Positions 22,601-34,568 of a DNA stretch of 64,000 nt are shown here, one piece after another. How positions within the stretch are numbered: position 1 is the first letter of the stretch; each line of letters starts with the position of its first letter. The DNA lies in NCBI GenBank assembly GCA_022592445.1, contig JABYQR010000106.1:1-64000 (forward strand), in the 5' to 3' direction. Under the pieces are notes generated by a model. The model saw only the letters and a list, made by a program, of their open reading frames with translations. It was not told where the DNA came from and did not search any database. The position numbers and the translations under genes were made by a program. This DNA comes from Cytidiella melzeri (taxonomy: Eukaryota > Basidiomycota > Agaricomycetes > Polyporales > Irpicaceae).

Positions 22601-23658
22601 CTAGTCGTCGTCGTCCATTGTGCTCCGTGTCAACCTCTGCAAAATGTCTCCATCGACAGCACCTGCAAATACCATAGATTCTTCGTTAGTGTTCGTGACA
22701 GATAGTGTCTTGAGCAGCGAAACGCAGACACGAAAGTAACAACCACACTCACGTCCAGCGCCACTGCGATGTTTTCCCCTGTAGGAAGCTAAGGAAGAAG
22801 ATCCATTCATGCTCATGCCAAGCAAGCTTGTATTCAATGCACCACCCATTGGTGATGGTGAGCCCGGCAATGAAGATGCAAAGGACGACCCAAAAGAGGT
22901 ATCTGCACCACCAGCACCCGATACCGTTGAGTAGTTGAGCATCCGTGAGGGGGACGACGCTGGAGAAGATGCGTAGAAGCTTGAAGAAAATGATTTTTGG
23001 GGTTGTGGTGCTGACTATTATTACAACGCACAGTCGTGGAGATGGGCCAATGGTATCCAAAAAATGCGAGGAGAGAAATAGAAAACATGTGTCAGGACTT
23101 CAAAATTTCTCAGTTGTGCGTGCACGTACAGTGGGAGTACTTGCAATCAGTTTACGTTGTGACTGATTCAATCCTGCAGAGCCATCGGGTGACTTTACTG
23201 CCCCGCCCATCGGTTTGGGTCTCGGCGTAGATGGCGTAGGCTGTGGTAGGGCTGGTGGCGGAAAACGCAGCGCGTAGGTTGCTTGCAGTACATTGAAAGT
23301 GAGAGTTGCGAGGACGACGATTTCTATTCCGGTGACGCCGTGATGTCGATATGCCGAGTGGATTGCACAGCAGACAAGGACGTTGGATACGCGATTATGA
23401 GTTATGCTCACAATGAGTGAATGGTGTAGGACACTCACCAGCAAGACACAGCACCCACCACACCGTCACCGCTTCCCTCCCTTTGAACCTATAGTTATAA
23501 CTCTGCCACACAAGCCGTATAGCCTCATACGGCCCAGGAAGAGGCAGCAGATTTGTTGCGATAAGGACGACGAATAGTCCCACCCCATTTGTGCGTACAC
23601 GTGCGACAGCTTCAGAACGCGGTGGTTTAAGGCGATCGAGAATGGTAAATGAGGCCAT
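22601..23658 (-). CDS. Nuclear pore membrane protein, Pom34-like
   Basis: The protein begins MASFTILDRLKPPRS and has hydrophobic segments (GVGLFVVLIATNLLPL, then VTVWWVLCLAG with the next exon, then GIEIVVLATLTFNVLQATYA), followed by a Pro-rich linker, a conserved-looking SQRKLIASTPTVRARTTEKF, and a Ser/Gly-rich tail ending with four Asp. Two or three membrane spans followed by Ser-rich motifs fit the fungal Pom34/NPCC family, which anchors the pore in the nuclear envelope. The assignment rests on architecture and remembered motif style, so another membrane family is possible. Short introns interrupt the gene. Confidence 0.55.
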
Positions 23659-24322
23659 AGTTCGTTACACAAAGGGTCGCTATACCGTTGCGTCTGTCTT
23701 TAATGGCGTCAACTAAGTTGTGCAGAGAAGCTGAGTACGCGCGACAAGGTGGACGTCAGCAAGAGAGGTGTTGACAGTGTTGAGCGACACGGCCTCCTGC
23801 TGGCGGGAGCTGTCACGACGGGGAGCTCACGTGAAACGTGACATAGCGCGGATGTGACCATGTTACGCGGCTCGGGTTATGCCCGAAACATTCTAGGATT
23901 AACTCGGTGCGACTGCGAGACTGCTGGCCTTACTTATCATCAATCTTCAAGGAGGCTGCATGTCGACTTTCGTCCCTCCTTGATTCTGACTCTCATCTCG
24001 ACAACATTGCTGAAGAAACGCGCTCTTTGATGAGCACTAATTCCGAGGCCGAGATATGAAGAGTCGATCTGTATGGAATGGTCGCGCGAATGAACCTGAA
24101 GGAAACGGAGACGTGGCGGGCTACATCGCTAAGTGCTCTCACTCCGTGTTCAGGATTCACTCAAGCTCGGACCTCTGAGCTGAGCTCCTTGCAATCACTA
24201 TACCTTGTGATGTTGATGTCCTGAGGTCCTGAGCCACTTCTCGCAGTGATAGTGGTGCAGCACTCATCTGCTCAAAGCCGCCTCAGATGCGGCTTTGTTA
24301 ACTGCGGGATGTGATGAAGCTT

Positions 24323-24337
24323 GGGGGGGGGGGGGGG
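24323..24337. repeat. Poly-G tract (15 G)
   Basis: Uninterrupted G15 on the plus strand. Such tracts can form quadruplexes and are prone to sequencing length error. Confidence 0.9.
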
Positions 24338-26181
24338 CGCAAGGCGGAAGAGGTAGGTGTAGGGATGAAAATGCTGAATGTTTTGCTAGGTACGTTCACA
24401 CCCTCTCCTGTGCGTACATGCAGCTACGGTGAGGGTCAACGAATCGAGGTGGATGCATGAGTGAATGGCTGTTCGTGTTAGGTGTGATGTACGCGGCGCA
24501 GTCGTACACCACACTGAAGAAACCAGTACGTATGCACCCTATGTTCCGATGACTGCTTCAACTGAAGGCATCATCATCCTTGTTACGGCGTTACTAAGAC
24601 GCATTTTGCTATACGTGTACCGGTACGTCTGCGATCTCTCACCGGACTTGATTATAATTGCTGACCAAGTCAAGAATGCCGCATCTGCTGGGTATCGTTG
24701 TGCAAATTTACTGCTATCATAGGTCACAGTGGAATAATCGACTTGTTGTAGACAAGTAGCACCCCCATGGATCTGAACATGTGCGTGCAATCCTTCGCTT
24801 AGACTGCTATGGAGAATTCTGTCGGGAGGCTATCTGTACTCTACATCTTGAAGCTTGGAGCGCGGGGCACGCACGCAAGGTGACTGCTTAAGGTGTACGG
24901 TTTATAGAAACCAGGTACGCTTAGCGCGCTTGTGTCACTCATTCGAAAGGGCTCTTTCGAAACACAGTTGGTCCTCACCTGCATGACTCGGTAAGCACAT
25001 TGTTGTCCCATTCACTGCGCGACATTTACCTCGTTATACGTACAGCTGCACTCGTTCCGTGAAGAACGCATTCAAGTGTTCCTCGCAGACCAGTTAGATC
25101 CGTTGAGTGGTTGTGATCACAAGCCAGATATAACAATCACAACTGACGTGTTCAGGGTTATCCGTTCGTCAGATGCGCAGGCACCGCCGTTTCATTCATA
25201 CGCAGGTCCACGATCGATAATCATCAGGTCTACCACCGTACCCTCTCCATTTGGCAGAGGAGATCTCTCAGCCCTGAGGGACCGAACTGTCAGACATGTC
25301 AGACTGAGGCAACACGACAGCTGAGCCAGTTACGTCTGGCCCTGGTGCGTTTGCAGCTTCTTGTGAATCTTATGACGAAAGCACCGCTATACTCACTCCC
25401 GGCAGGTCTCGGTATGATTGGAGCCGATGGCATGTCTGGCACGCCGTCAAAACATGTTGCGCCGAGTTACCTATCGCTTGTCTTCTTCCTTTTGGTTGGG
25501 CGATATGGCTGTGCGTCAACATTCAGAGCCAGGCGTCACTGACACACGCATGTGGATTGCCAGCGCTACATGCTCAAGTTCGCTCGTACAGATTCATGGC
25601 CTCAACCTCCGGAGATCTGATAGGGGCTTGGTGTCGGCGGCATTGACGGCGTTATGCTCGTGTTTGTCAGTAACACTTGCCCGCCCGCCTTTCTGCTTTA
25701 CATTGGTTCCAGAAACGTGTAGGCCCAATCATCTCAGCGGGTGTTCGATCATTTGGGAATGAGGACGCCACAGCACAAATCCAAGTGAGTCCGGTTAGAG
25801 GTGTAGTCACTTTCCGCGTTATCTCAAGATCACTCCTTGCAACATCATGCACCAGCAGCCAAGCTCGCTATGATCAGACACACAATACAGCATATTGCAC
25901 CGGGCCATCATTCCTTTCATTTTGCTCTTGGGACGCCTGATCCACGCCGCTGGTGTGTTTGACATCTCCCGTTCTCATCTCGTTTCAATAGCCACAGTCA
26001 CCAGTTGACATCGGAGTGATCACCTGGGGGGATTTGTCCATGTTTTATCGCTGCCTTTGATAATAGGCGCGGCGGGCGTGGAAACTGTCAGATCATACTT
26101 TCCGCACCCGGGACCTGTTACATTCGTCCTCGTCGATTTTCTCCATCACGGTGGTTCATCTTGCGGTAAACTATGTAATTC

Positions 26182-26940
26182 ATGGGTTGTATTTCACTGA
26201 TCAAAATTAGCTCAGCTGACTACATCGCAAGAGCAATCGAACGTGAAAAAATTCCTAGCACAAAGTACGCGTTTTATTACATTAGTTCCCGTGCTGATTC
26301 GTTGTTAGATCGCAGTGAATATTATCGGTGGAGTGTGTTTTCTCCAACGTCACCGCCGACACCTTTCAGTATTGGCAGAATTCCTCTACCCGTCATCTAC
26401 AAGCCACTGTCTCGTCAAAAAAGGCGGACCACCGGAATCCTCCTTCGTCGAGCGCAATGCTTCGACATACTACCGCACGATGATCTTCCAAACGTACGAA
26501 CTCTCATCAACATTATACTTGGCGTAGTCCTTTGTCAAATGGGCGTTTCTTCCGAAATGTTCTGGCTCTCGGCTCCGACTGTTCGATCGACTTCAGCTTA
26601 TCGTGTTCTACCTCCTGACCAGTATTTTGCCGCACCTTTGACATGCTCGACATGTCAGCGATGTCTGATCGCCCATAGTGGAATTCTACCCCTGATCGAG
26701 GCTCCCAAGGCAGAGCAGTTCGGACCTGCGCTTTCATCACCATGCAATGGCAACTTGTGTGCGTTCCACCAACAACTGAGGTTCCCGTTCCTATTGGGTT
26801 TTGCAAGGTTTACCGACTCGCAAGGTGCTTACGAACCTTCGAACCTAGTTCACCATATTTGGGTTTCTCTCACACCCTCCAAATTTCAATTTCGCTTCTC
26901 TCCAGGCTCTTCCAGCCCGTCGAATTGCTATCAGCCATGA
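26182..26940 (+). CDS. Orphan 252-aa ORF, doubtful
   Basis: Single uninterrupted frame beginning MGCISLIKISSADYIARAI and ending SPSNCYQP. I recognise no domain, signal peptide or clear membrane span. It contains four Cys in a loose CSTCQRC-type cluster (about residues 150-156). A frame this long is uncommon by chance in about 64 kb of roughly half-GC DNA, which is the only support. No intron or promoter evidence. It could be an orphan gene, part of a long RNA, or chance. Confidence 0.22.
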   Translation: MGCISLIKISSADYIARAIEREKIPSTKYAFYYISSRADSLLDRSEYYRWSVFSPTSPPTPFSIGRIPLPVIYKPLSRQKRRTTGILLRRAQCFDILPHDDLPNVRTLINIILGVVLCQMGVSSEMFWLSAPTVRSTSAYRVLPPDQYFAAPLTCSTCQRCLIAHSGILPLIEAPKAEQFGPALSSPCNGNLCAFHQQLRFPFLLGFARFTDSQGAYEPSNLVHHIWVSLTPSKFQFRFSPGSSSPSNCYQP

Positions 26941-29900
26941 TGCATTGATGCATGATGTAAGTCCGCCCACTGGCACACAAATTGTGCCTTGAACTCTTCC
27001 CCTAAACTCACTTTGTCGGTTCATTCGAATGAATATGTGCATGTCAGGTTTTGTTCATTTGGCGGCACGAGCGCCTTCGCCTCGGAAGATGCAAGCACAT
27101 GGGATCATCGCACGCAGGCCTCAAGGCTGCCGTTCCATGGAACTCCAGAGGCGTGAGCGTCATTCTGGGTAGCAACCAGTTCACACACATAGGGAGGGCC
27201 GAAAACGGTAAGCTCTAACGAACTCGCAACCTGGGTGGAACTGATAAGCTTCACCGGAGTATGAACCGCAAACATCTTCGGGACTTGTTCCAGCCGTGGG
27301 AGGAAAGCCTGCCGTCCCGGCTCTCAATGGGAATTAATGTCCTGTGACCCAGCTTTGCTCGTCGTTGTGGGTGGTAAGAACTTGCCCTTGCAAAGGGTGC
27401 ATTCGGGAAACGGGATGAATGCCGTGCGGCGTGGCCAGCTGTCTATCTGGGTATACTCGGTCTAATGGAATGCCGCCACACTATTGAAGCTGTCTCCCAT
27501 GTGTGGCTGTTCGCCCAGCCTGGTCGACGTACTCAGGTGAGTTGGCAGCTTGACCTTTTATCACATTATTATCATTTCCTCCGCTTCTTCATAAGTTTAT
27601 TGCCGGGTTTGATCTGGGTCTGGATTACGGCTGAACGAGATCTTGAGAGTGCACGAGTGCCACCATCAATGCCACCATCAGAGTAAAGAGCTCACTCATC
27701 GAGCTTACGATACTTTGTAAGCAGGAATTTGGTGATCTCTCTGTTCCTGTGTTGGACGGAATTACTGCTCATTGATCCTCTCCACAGACCAGCGACTGAA
27801 TCATTTCTTGTGGGAACATCCCCCAAGGTAGCATGCCCGTGTGCCGACCGCGTACCAAAAGGGTATGCCTCCAGCACATTGCCCTTGTTCTATGGCGGCT
27901 GATATCTGGTCGTGCTAGATGGTAGAATTTACGGTCTGGGCCGTGACTGGGTCACTCGCTCGGACATTACACAAGTCGCAACTCATCAACCTCTTTTCCG
28001 CATCTTCTTCCAACATCAAAACATACCACCTTCTCAGGCGCTCTCGCTATCAGCGTGACACTTCTCCCTTCTCTGCAAACGTGTCATAGGCGTGGCCCGG
28101 CAAGCACGAAATTTAGTTCGTGCTGCTGCTTCCTGTAAATGAGGGTCCTGTTGCCACGGCACAACTCGTCGGCTCAAAGGGAGAAAGGTTCGCAAGATGG
28201 GTCAGTCGTCTGGCGTCATTATTGGCAGACTAAATGAAACTCAGCGACGCAATACAGACATAATAGGTCGGCGCAAAGGCGGATACGATTTGTACAGCTC
28301 ACAAGGTCACTGCCGTATGTCATTGGCCAAGAGGACAAGCTCAAATGTTTGTCAGTGTTTCAATGTCTTACACACCTTCCACCGAACACGCCTTCCATCA
28401 ACCCATGGAGCAAATTCCGTGATCGCAGGTCGTTCTTTCATTGTAACGCACGCCATTGGTGGACGAAGCTGTCTCCTTTCAACTTCCTTTTCTATTCACC
28501 ATATCTGTATTCAACCTTCTCAGCAGCTTCGGGGCTCCTTCCGTCATTTACCGTGACGGACGTGACCAAGAGAAGTCAGCGCAGGACTGAAATACTGTGA
28601 GTAGAAAACCAGCATTCGCACGGTTAACCTTCTTGTCATCCAGACGACGCACCGGAAGCCATTCTTTCCCATGCGTGTCCTCTCTCTTGTCATGCAAAGA
28701 AGATCGTCGAAGTGCTCTCAGGTGATTCTTCCTTTTGCTTCCCTTCACATACCGCCAACGTTCCCATCCAAACACACCCTTTGACTTCGTAGCCTCGTGT
28801 TTCTGTTCCGCTACTTATAAGGATATAGCGTTCTCCCACAGCGCGCGACACAATACCCTTCAAAAGTCTATCGATGTCGCGAAGCAAGCTGCGTATCGTA
28901 TCTCTCCACGCAGAGCCGGCACGCAAAGCCAGGATAAGTGAAAATTTTCCCGTGCATCCGAACGTTGGGGTCAGACCGCAGAGGACAGGACAATAAGAAC
29001 AAGCGCCACACTCGAACCCCGTCCGCTGGACCTCCGTCTCATGGCGAGACTCCCTCGACCATGACAGCGGTCTAGGTCATTCTCGTTCATCCACATTTCT
29101 CTGCCGCCAATCGAGATACGTGCGTCGTGCAGAAAGGCCAAGCCAAAAGCCTGTGAAAGCCCTGTCATATCTGAATAAGAGAGAACCGCAAACGAACTGC
29201 GCAGCAGCTCTCATTTCGTGAACGCTGGAAAGCTCTTGAACCTTGAGTAGACCTTCAAGCCACCGTCTCACTCATCGATACGGAAGTGTTGTCAAGAAAG
29301 GAAGCCTGAAAGGCGACGGTTCGGACTTTGATTTCCATTTCGTCACTCCCCTACAAGCCTCGTGTTTCCGGTATGCCAGGAGAAGGTGAGCGGAGTGGGT
29401 GGGGAGGGGGAGGCGGGGGGTTCGCCTCACCTTCTCAACATGTCCTCCTGAAAACTATAGCAAATAATCCGTATCACGTCCTCCAAGCTCCAACCGTGAG
29501 TCCCATGTTGTGCTGCGTGAGTCGTCTCCCATGATCACGTTGAAGCTGATACCTGCATTTCTGACCCAACGTGACCACCACCACCTCAGCTTAAAACAAG
29601 ATTCGACTTCGAAGCCCCACATGCCTAGCTATGTCGCCGCACAGCTCACTGCTGAAATCAGGTCCCCAAGTCCGAGTCCGAAAGGGAAAAGAAGAACAAT
29701 CGGTCGCACGCACGCAGCAGTGAGTTGCCACAATCTGTCCGGTGCTCGGACAGCTCACATCTACCATTTTTACCCCTCTTCTCACGGCTCCTGTTGCCCC
29801 GTTCGAGCCCAATCAGCGAATTCAGCAACTCAGGTGGTGTATACACTCGCCAATGTATTTTTGAAAAGGCATGTATGAATAAAATTGTTTGTCCTTCTCC

Positions 29901-30053
29901 CAAACACAACATACACCCGCCGAATTTTGATTCAGATTTCTCCCTCTCGCGTCGGAGCATCTGAACAATCTACATAGCTTTGCGCGGACTGTTCGAGCGC
30001 AGCACCGGCGTTTCTCTGTGACGCATCCCGGGCGGTCGTTTCGTTTGCGTTCG

Positions 30054-30066
30054 CCCCCCCCCCCCC
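30054..30066. repeat. Poly-C tract (13 C) next to AAAATA repeats
   Basis: C13 followed by GGGG and an (AAAAT)n-like run to about 30093. It lies within the presumed 3' side of the Con7-like gene. Possible replication slippage site. Confidence 0.9.
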
Positions 30067-31485
30067 GGGGAAAAATAAAATAAAATAAAAAACCGGAAAG
30101 CATTCCTTTGAGTCCTTCGAGAACTTCCTCTCTCCTGTCCGTTCCATTTCCAAAAAAATCCCTTCCAGATAGAACAGAGAGCAGACTCAAGCCGTGATCA
30201 AACTTTTCCCTAGAGAACACGATGATAAGGGAACGGGCGTAAGAAGGAGATAACGCAGTTGAAATACCGTTTACCGCTACACCCCGGGGGACGGCCCAAA
30301 GGCATAGATTTTCTCAAGCTCAAGGCAACGGTGTGCGCACCCAAAAGAGAAAAAAAAATTCAGCCCAACCCATTTGGTGTATACTGCTTACGATCGCACG
30401 GATTCTGATCAATCCATCAAAACAACAACAACAACAACAGCGAAGAATTCGAGTGTGAGAGAGAGACTACACACGATCGGCGAGCAAACAAGGAAAACAG
30501 AATATCAACGGAACATGTGTGAAGATCAAATGTCGAAAAGATTTTTCTGTTTTTTTTTTCTCTTCCTTTCCTTGCGGGACCGAAGATATATAGGGCTGAT
30601 GTACCAGTATGCATGTATGATGTAAAGAGATCGAGCGCATTTCATAATGGCGGTCGGCTGAACGAGAGAGAAAAGATGCGATGTGTTAACGTTGTGCTAT
30701 CGAGCGGTATTCATTGACTAAAAAATTGATGGGGCTACAGTAAGTTACTTGGATATCAAAAATGAAATTGGGAACGACGGAACAAGGTGGGCAGCGCGAG
30801 GGGAAGGACGATTAAACCAACGGGGGGTGGGAAAGACGCAAAGGGACAATATAGCGGATTCATTACCATATAATGATAACCATAACCAAGAACAACAACA
30901 CACAGATGGTCAGACAGACAGATATGCGAAAGAAACAGAACACTACCGACATCTACCTTCTCGAAAGAAAGAGCAGCCTGGCTAGGTCGAGAAACGAACA
31001 CGAAGGGAGCGGAGAAAAGAAACAAAAAAACCAGGAAAATGATGTACAATATAAAGTAGCACGTCCGTGGATTACTGTAAAGGGCCCTGGGCGGAAGCCG
31101 TCGCCAGCAGGACAATCCTCGCCGCCGTCGTCGACAAAAGGAAGGGGAGAAAGTTATGTGTCGAAATATGTACAGTAAGAGTGCCGACTTCCTTCGCCCG
31201 ACTGCTGAAGAGCGAGGGGGCGATTTGCCGGCCGAATAGGTATTGTACAATAAGCTTTGCAAAACGCTTGGTTACTAGTAGTAGTAGTAGCGGAGAAGTC
31301 GAGAAGGATAACGAGGGATAGCGAATGTTGAATAACGTATAAATTGACGGTCGATTGGGAATGCGATGCGCGATGTTCTTGCAGGGTCGTCCATATAGCG
31401 GCGCAGCGACGCACTCCTTCTCTCCTCTCGTCGACAACACATATCAGTGTTGCCGAGCGAGTCCACGAAAACTAAACGGGCGGGC

Positions 31486-34400
31486 TTAAACGTCCGCCTG
31501 ATCCCATCTCTCTACACCACCAACCTCATCCGTCCTTCCGCCTCCAAACCCAGGTAGCGCAGTCAACAGCGTGCTATCTGGCGGCAGCCTGTTGCTCCCC
31601 AGACTCACATGGCTTGTCAGCAGCGGCTCCTCGTCCTCTCTAGCATGCGAGTGAGGATGACCATGCGTGGATGGCTCCCACGAAGTCGATGTAGGCGTCG
31701 ACGCGTAATACGACGACTGCTGTTGTTGAAGCGTCCCCCTCCCAGCCACCGTCATCTGCGTACGCGTATGAGGCCACGGATCCCCAGCCGACGCAGATGC
31801 AGGATGCGCCCCTGCATGCTGGTGATTCTGGTGATGATGGTAATACATTTCGTCCTCGTACTCGGAATGTTGAGCATGTTGGTGTTGGGAGTGGTACACT
31901 CTCTGCACCTCTTCAGCCGGACTCGATAGCGCAGCGCTGGCGAAATGCTGCTCCTCTTCGTACGGCAACCCCCCTCGACCAGCAGCAGCGTAGGTATACC
32001 CTGCGCCAGCCGAGGTAGGCTGGTGAGAATGGTGCGGCGATGGGTACGGCTGACTCCCTCGTCTCCTCATCGCGCCTAGACTCATCGCATGCTCATACGC
32101 TGGGTCGATCCCGAGCATATACGACGAATGGTGTGCTCCGTTCGTGCCTACAGAGAGCACACCTTGCAGATGCGCATGTTGATGCTGCTGCTGCTGAGCC
32201 ACGGCAATGACGGCGCGCTCTTGTCTCTCCCGCTCCCGATCTTCGTCCTCAGCTTCCTTCTTCGCCTGGCGCCACTGCTTCCTAAGCTCCTTGAACTCTG
32301 CAAACAGGAAGGTAGACAAGTCAGCATATTGTTTCCCACGATACGTCGAACAGAGGCATGCGTGAAAGAAGTGCATCACATATGTATGAACGTCGAAATA
32401 GCAAAGAGAACATCGCGACGTCACATTGGCGCGGATAAAGCGGAGTGGTGTCGAGACAACGCTCTCACGCATCCATCCACCACCCCCTACCCTATTCCCG
32501 GCCAAAAGGTAAGTGCCAGCGTGGAGGGGCGGGAGGGGTCCGACGTAGCCGAAAGCCGTACACGAATTCCCTTTTCCTACTCCATTCAAACGGTCAAATG
32601 ACGCCACGCCGCCGAATGCCCACAGTGGGAACTCCGCCTCCCATAAATACGACTGCGCCACACAACGCAAGTGAGGGGCAGACGCACCTTGCGGCCATGT
32701 GTGTACATGTGCAATGCGTGAGACAACGGGTCCCACAGGGGTCCACATGCCCACACAACGTAGGGTCGCATCGAATATGAAAGTATAAGAGTACGTAAAA
32801 AGATCGAAGGGCGGGGAAAGAGCGAATAACGTCCATAAGGGTTAGGGCGGGAGCGGGAACAGAAGGGAAAGGCAGATGCACGCCCAAAATGGCAAGAAGA
32901 GCAGGGAGTCAAAAGGAAGACACTCACCAGCTGGACTGCGCTTCGAGCCGTGCTTCTGCATGGTGACATGTGCGTTCAGGTGGTTGAGCGTACCGTACGC
33001 CTTGGCACAATTGGGGAAACTGTGTCGCCACATACAAGTCAGTAAGCGATGCACAGATAACGTGGGTAATGCAAAACTTGATGGACGGGTGCGAATGCTT
33101 CCCTACAGCAGCTGTACTTGTTCGCCGCCTGCCTTCCCTCCTACTCTCTTCTCGTACCTCCTAAAACGACAGAAAACGCAACTCACCTGCAGCGATACAG
33201 CCTCTCAATCTCGTCATATCTCCTTCTCGGCCTCTTCTTCACCGCGTTCCCGGGTAACGCTACAAAACTATACGTCTTGCTCGACTTTCCACCAGGTCTC
33301 CCATGTCCTGACTTGACCTCCGGTGACGACTTTGCCTCCGATGGATTCGACGGCGACGACCTGGGGTCAATGGGCGAGAGCGGTGGGTGTCCGAATTCGT
33401 CGTCTATGGACGATGGCAGCCTAAAATCAGCATATACGCGCGCATACAAAGCCAAAAAGCGAGACGCACCATGTTCACCCGCCACGTTCACAAACTCGCC
33501 CACCAAGTCTCCTTCCATCCCAATACCCAATCCAACGCTCAAGCCCGTCTGGGGCGTAGCCACCGCACTCGTGGCAGTCATCACCGCACTCACCATCGGC
33601 TCCGTCGTCAGGGGGCCACCCACAACGCCATTTCCACCACTAACCGACTGCCTGCGTCCCTCCGACTCGCTCGAGTACCCGTTTTCGCTGCTCCATTGAG
33701 ACGGGTTGTGTGAAGACGAGGACGGGTAGGTGTAATGTCTCGCCGGACCGGGACGCGGAGAGAACTCGTCTGCGGCGACAGAAGCTACGGGCTGTCTGCG
33801 TACATCAGCGAAGGCGCTTTCTCTCGGATAACTCGAGGAAGGCGAGTGGTGATGGTGCAAAGAGGTGGAGAGGTGGTGACTTGGGTATTGTTGATGCAAA
33901 GTAGAGTTTGAGGGAAGGGATGAGGATATCGACGGCAGCGATTGATACGCGCCTGGTGCTTGGTGCTGCTGAGCAGGTGTACGGAAGCGCGGATGCGGTT
34001 CCGACTGGCGACGTGCGGCCTCGAACGCGTAGGCAGACGAAGAGGCTGCAGCCGCTGAATCGAGTGAGAGACGGTGATTCGGCACGGTGACCCTGTTTGT
34101 GTAGTGGAAGCCGGCGAGGTCGCTCGCGGGACTTGAGGGCGAGAGTTGCTGATTGCCTACGGGTGGCCGCACGGTGGAGCCGCTGCTGTATGTAATGTCG
34201 TGGTAGGGCAAAGAGTATTGCTGGGACTGAGGGGTGGGCGGATTATTGGATACTGGCGAACCTGCTGTTCTTGGACGATGGGCGTAAAGCTGGTCGTCTT
34301 CGTAGGACGCGGACCTGCGGTGGTCATTGTAAGGATGAGCTTGAGGGTATGACAGGGCTGCTGAGTGAAGAAAGGGTGGAGGGGTGAGGGCGGATGGCGG

Positions 34401-34568
34401 AGGGGAGAAGGAGTGGTCTGGGTCGTCGGCGGAAGAGGCGGCGTCGGAGGGCGGGGAGAGGGAGGCGGGGTCGGTATTGAGGGGGAGGTGTTTGTTGAGG
34501 GCGTTGAGGGAGAGATAGTCTGGGAGGTGTATGGATAAGTTGTTGTGGCTGCTGTGGTGGTCGAGCAT
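31486..34568 (-). CDS. Con7-like C2H2 zinc-finger transcription factor
   Basis: Three exons: 34568-33187, 33019-32928 and 32297-31486. They sum to 2,286 nt, so the frame closes at 761 residues. The spliced finger is CSFPNCAKAYGTLNHLNAHV followed by TMQKHGSKRSPAEFKELRKQ, the distinctive block of Con7-type fungal regulators (Con7 of Magnaporthe is needed for conidium morphogenesis and infection-related development). The finger straddles intron 1. A basic helix with Lys/Arg and Glu runs follows (QWRQAKKEAEDEDRERERQ). The long N-terminus is Ser/Pro/His-rich, and the C-terminus has Gln/His tracts (QQQQHQHAHLQ, YYHHHQNHQH), typical activation-type low complexity. The nuclear developmental role is inferred from the family. 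Intron 2 is 630 bp, very long for this genome. Confidence 0.85.
32298..32927 (-). other. 630-bp intron of the Con7-like gene
   Basis: Donor GTGAGTG follows SPA, and acceptor TTTGCAG precedes EFKELRKQ; phase is kept. Neighbouring genes have introns of about 50-70 bp. The minus-strand frame of exon 3 stays open into the intron as far as an ATG at 32754, so a transcript starting inside the intron could encode a 422-aa form without the zinc finger. Confidence 0.75.

Larger units (their letters stand above)
23659..31485. other. Gene-poor region downstream of Con7-like gene
   Basis: About 7.8 kb with no recognisable protein gene on either strand; ORFs are short and unlike known families except one 252-codon ORF described separately. 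Base runs include G15 (24323-24337) and C13 (30054-30066), followed by an A-rich AAAATAAAAT run. From about 30.3 kb to the Con7-like stop the sequence is purine-rich and A-rich with CAA repeats (about 30420-30440) and TAG repeats (about 31277), fitting a long 3' UTR. No transposon signature was seen. Confidence 0.6.

Noticed and set aside
31609..32018. Arg-rich plus-strand ORFs
   Set aside because: Antisense to exon 3 of the Con7-like gene.
32089..32601. 170-aa plus-strand ORF over the Con7-like gene
   Set aside because: Antisense to exon 3 and intron 2; composition reflects the Gln/His repeats of the real frame.
33118..33699. 193-aa plus-strand ORF
   Set aside because: Antisense to the low-complexity first exon of the Con7-like gene.
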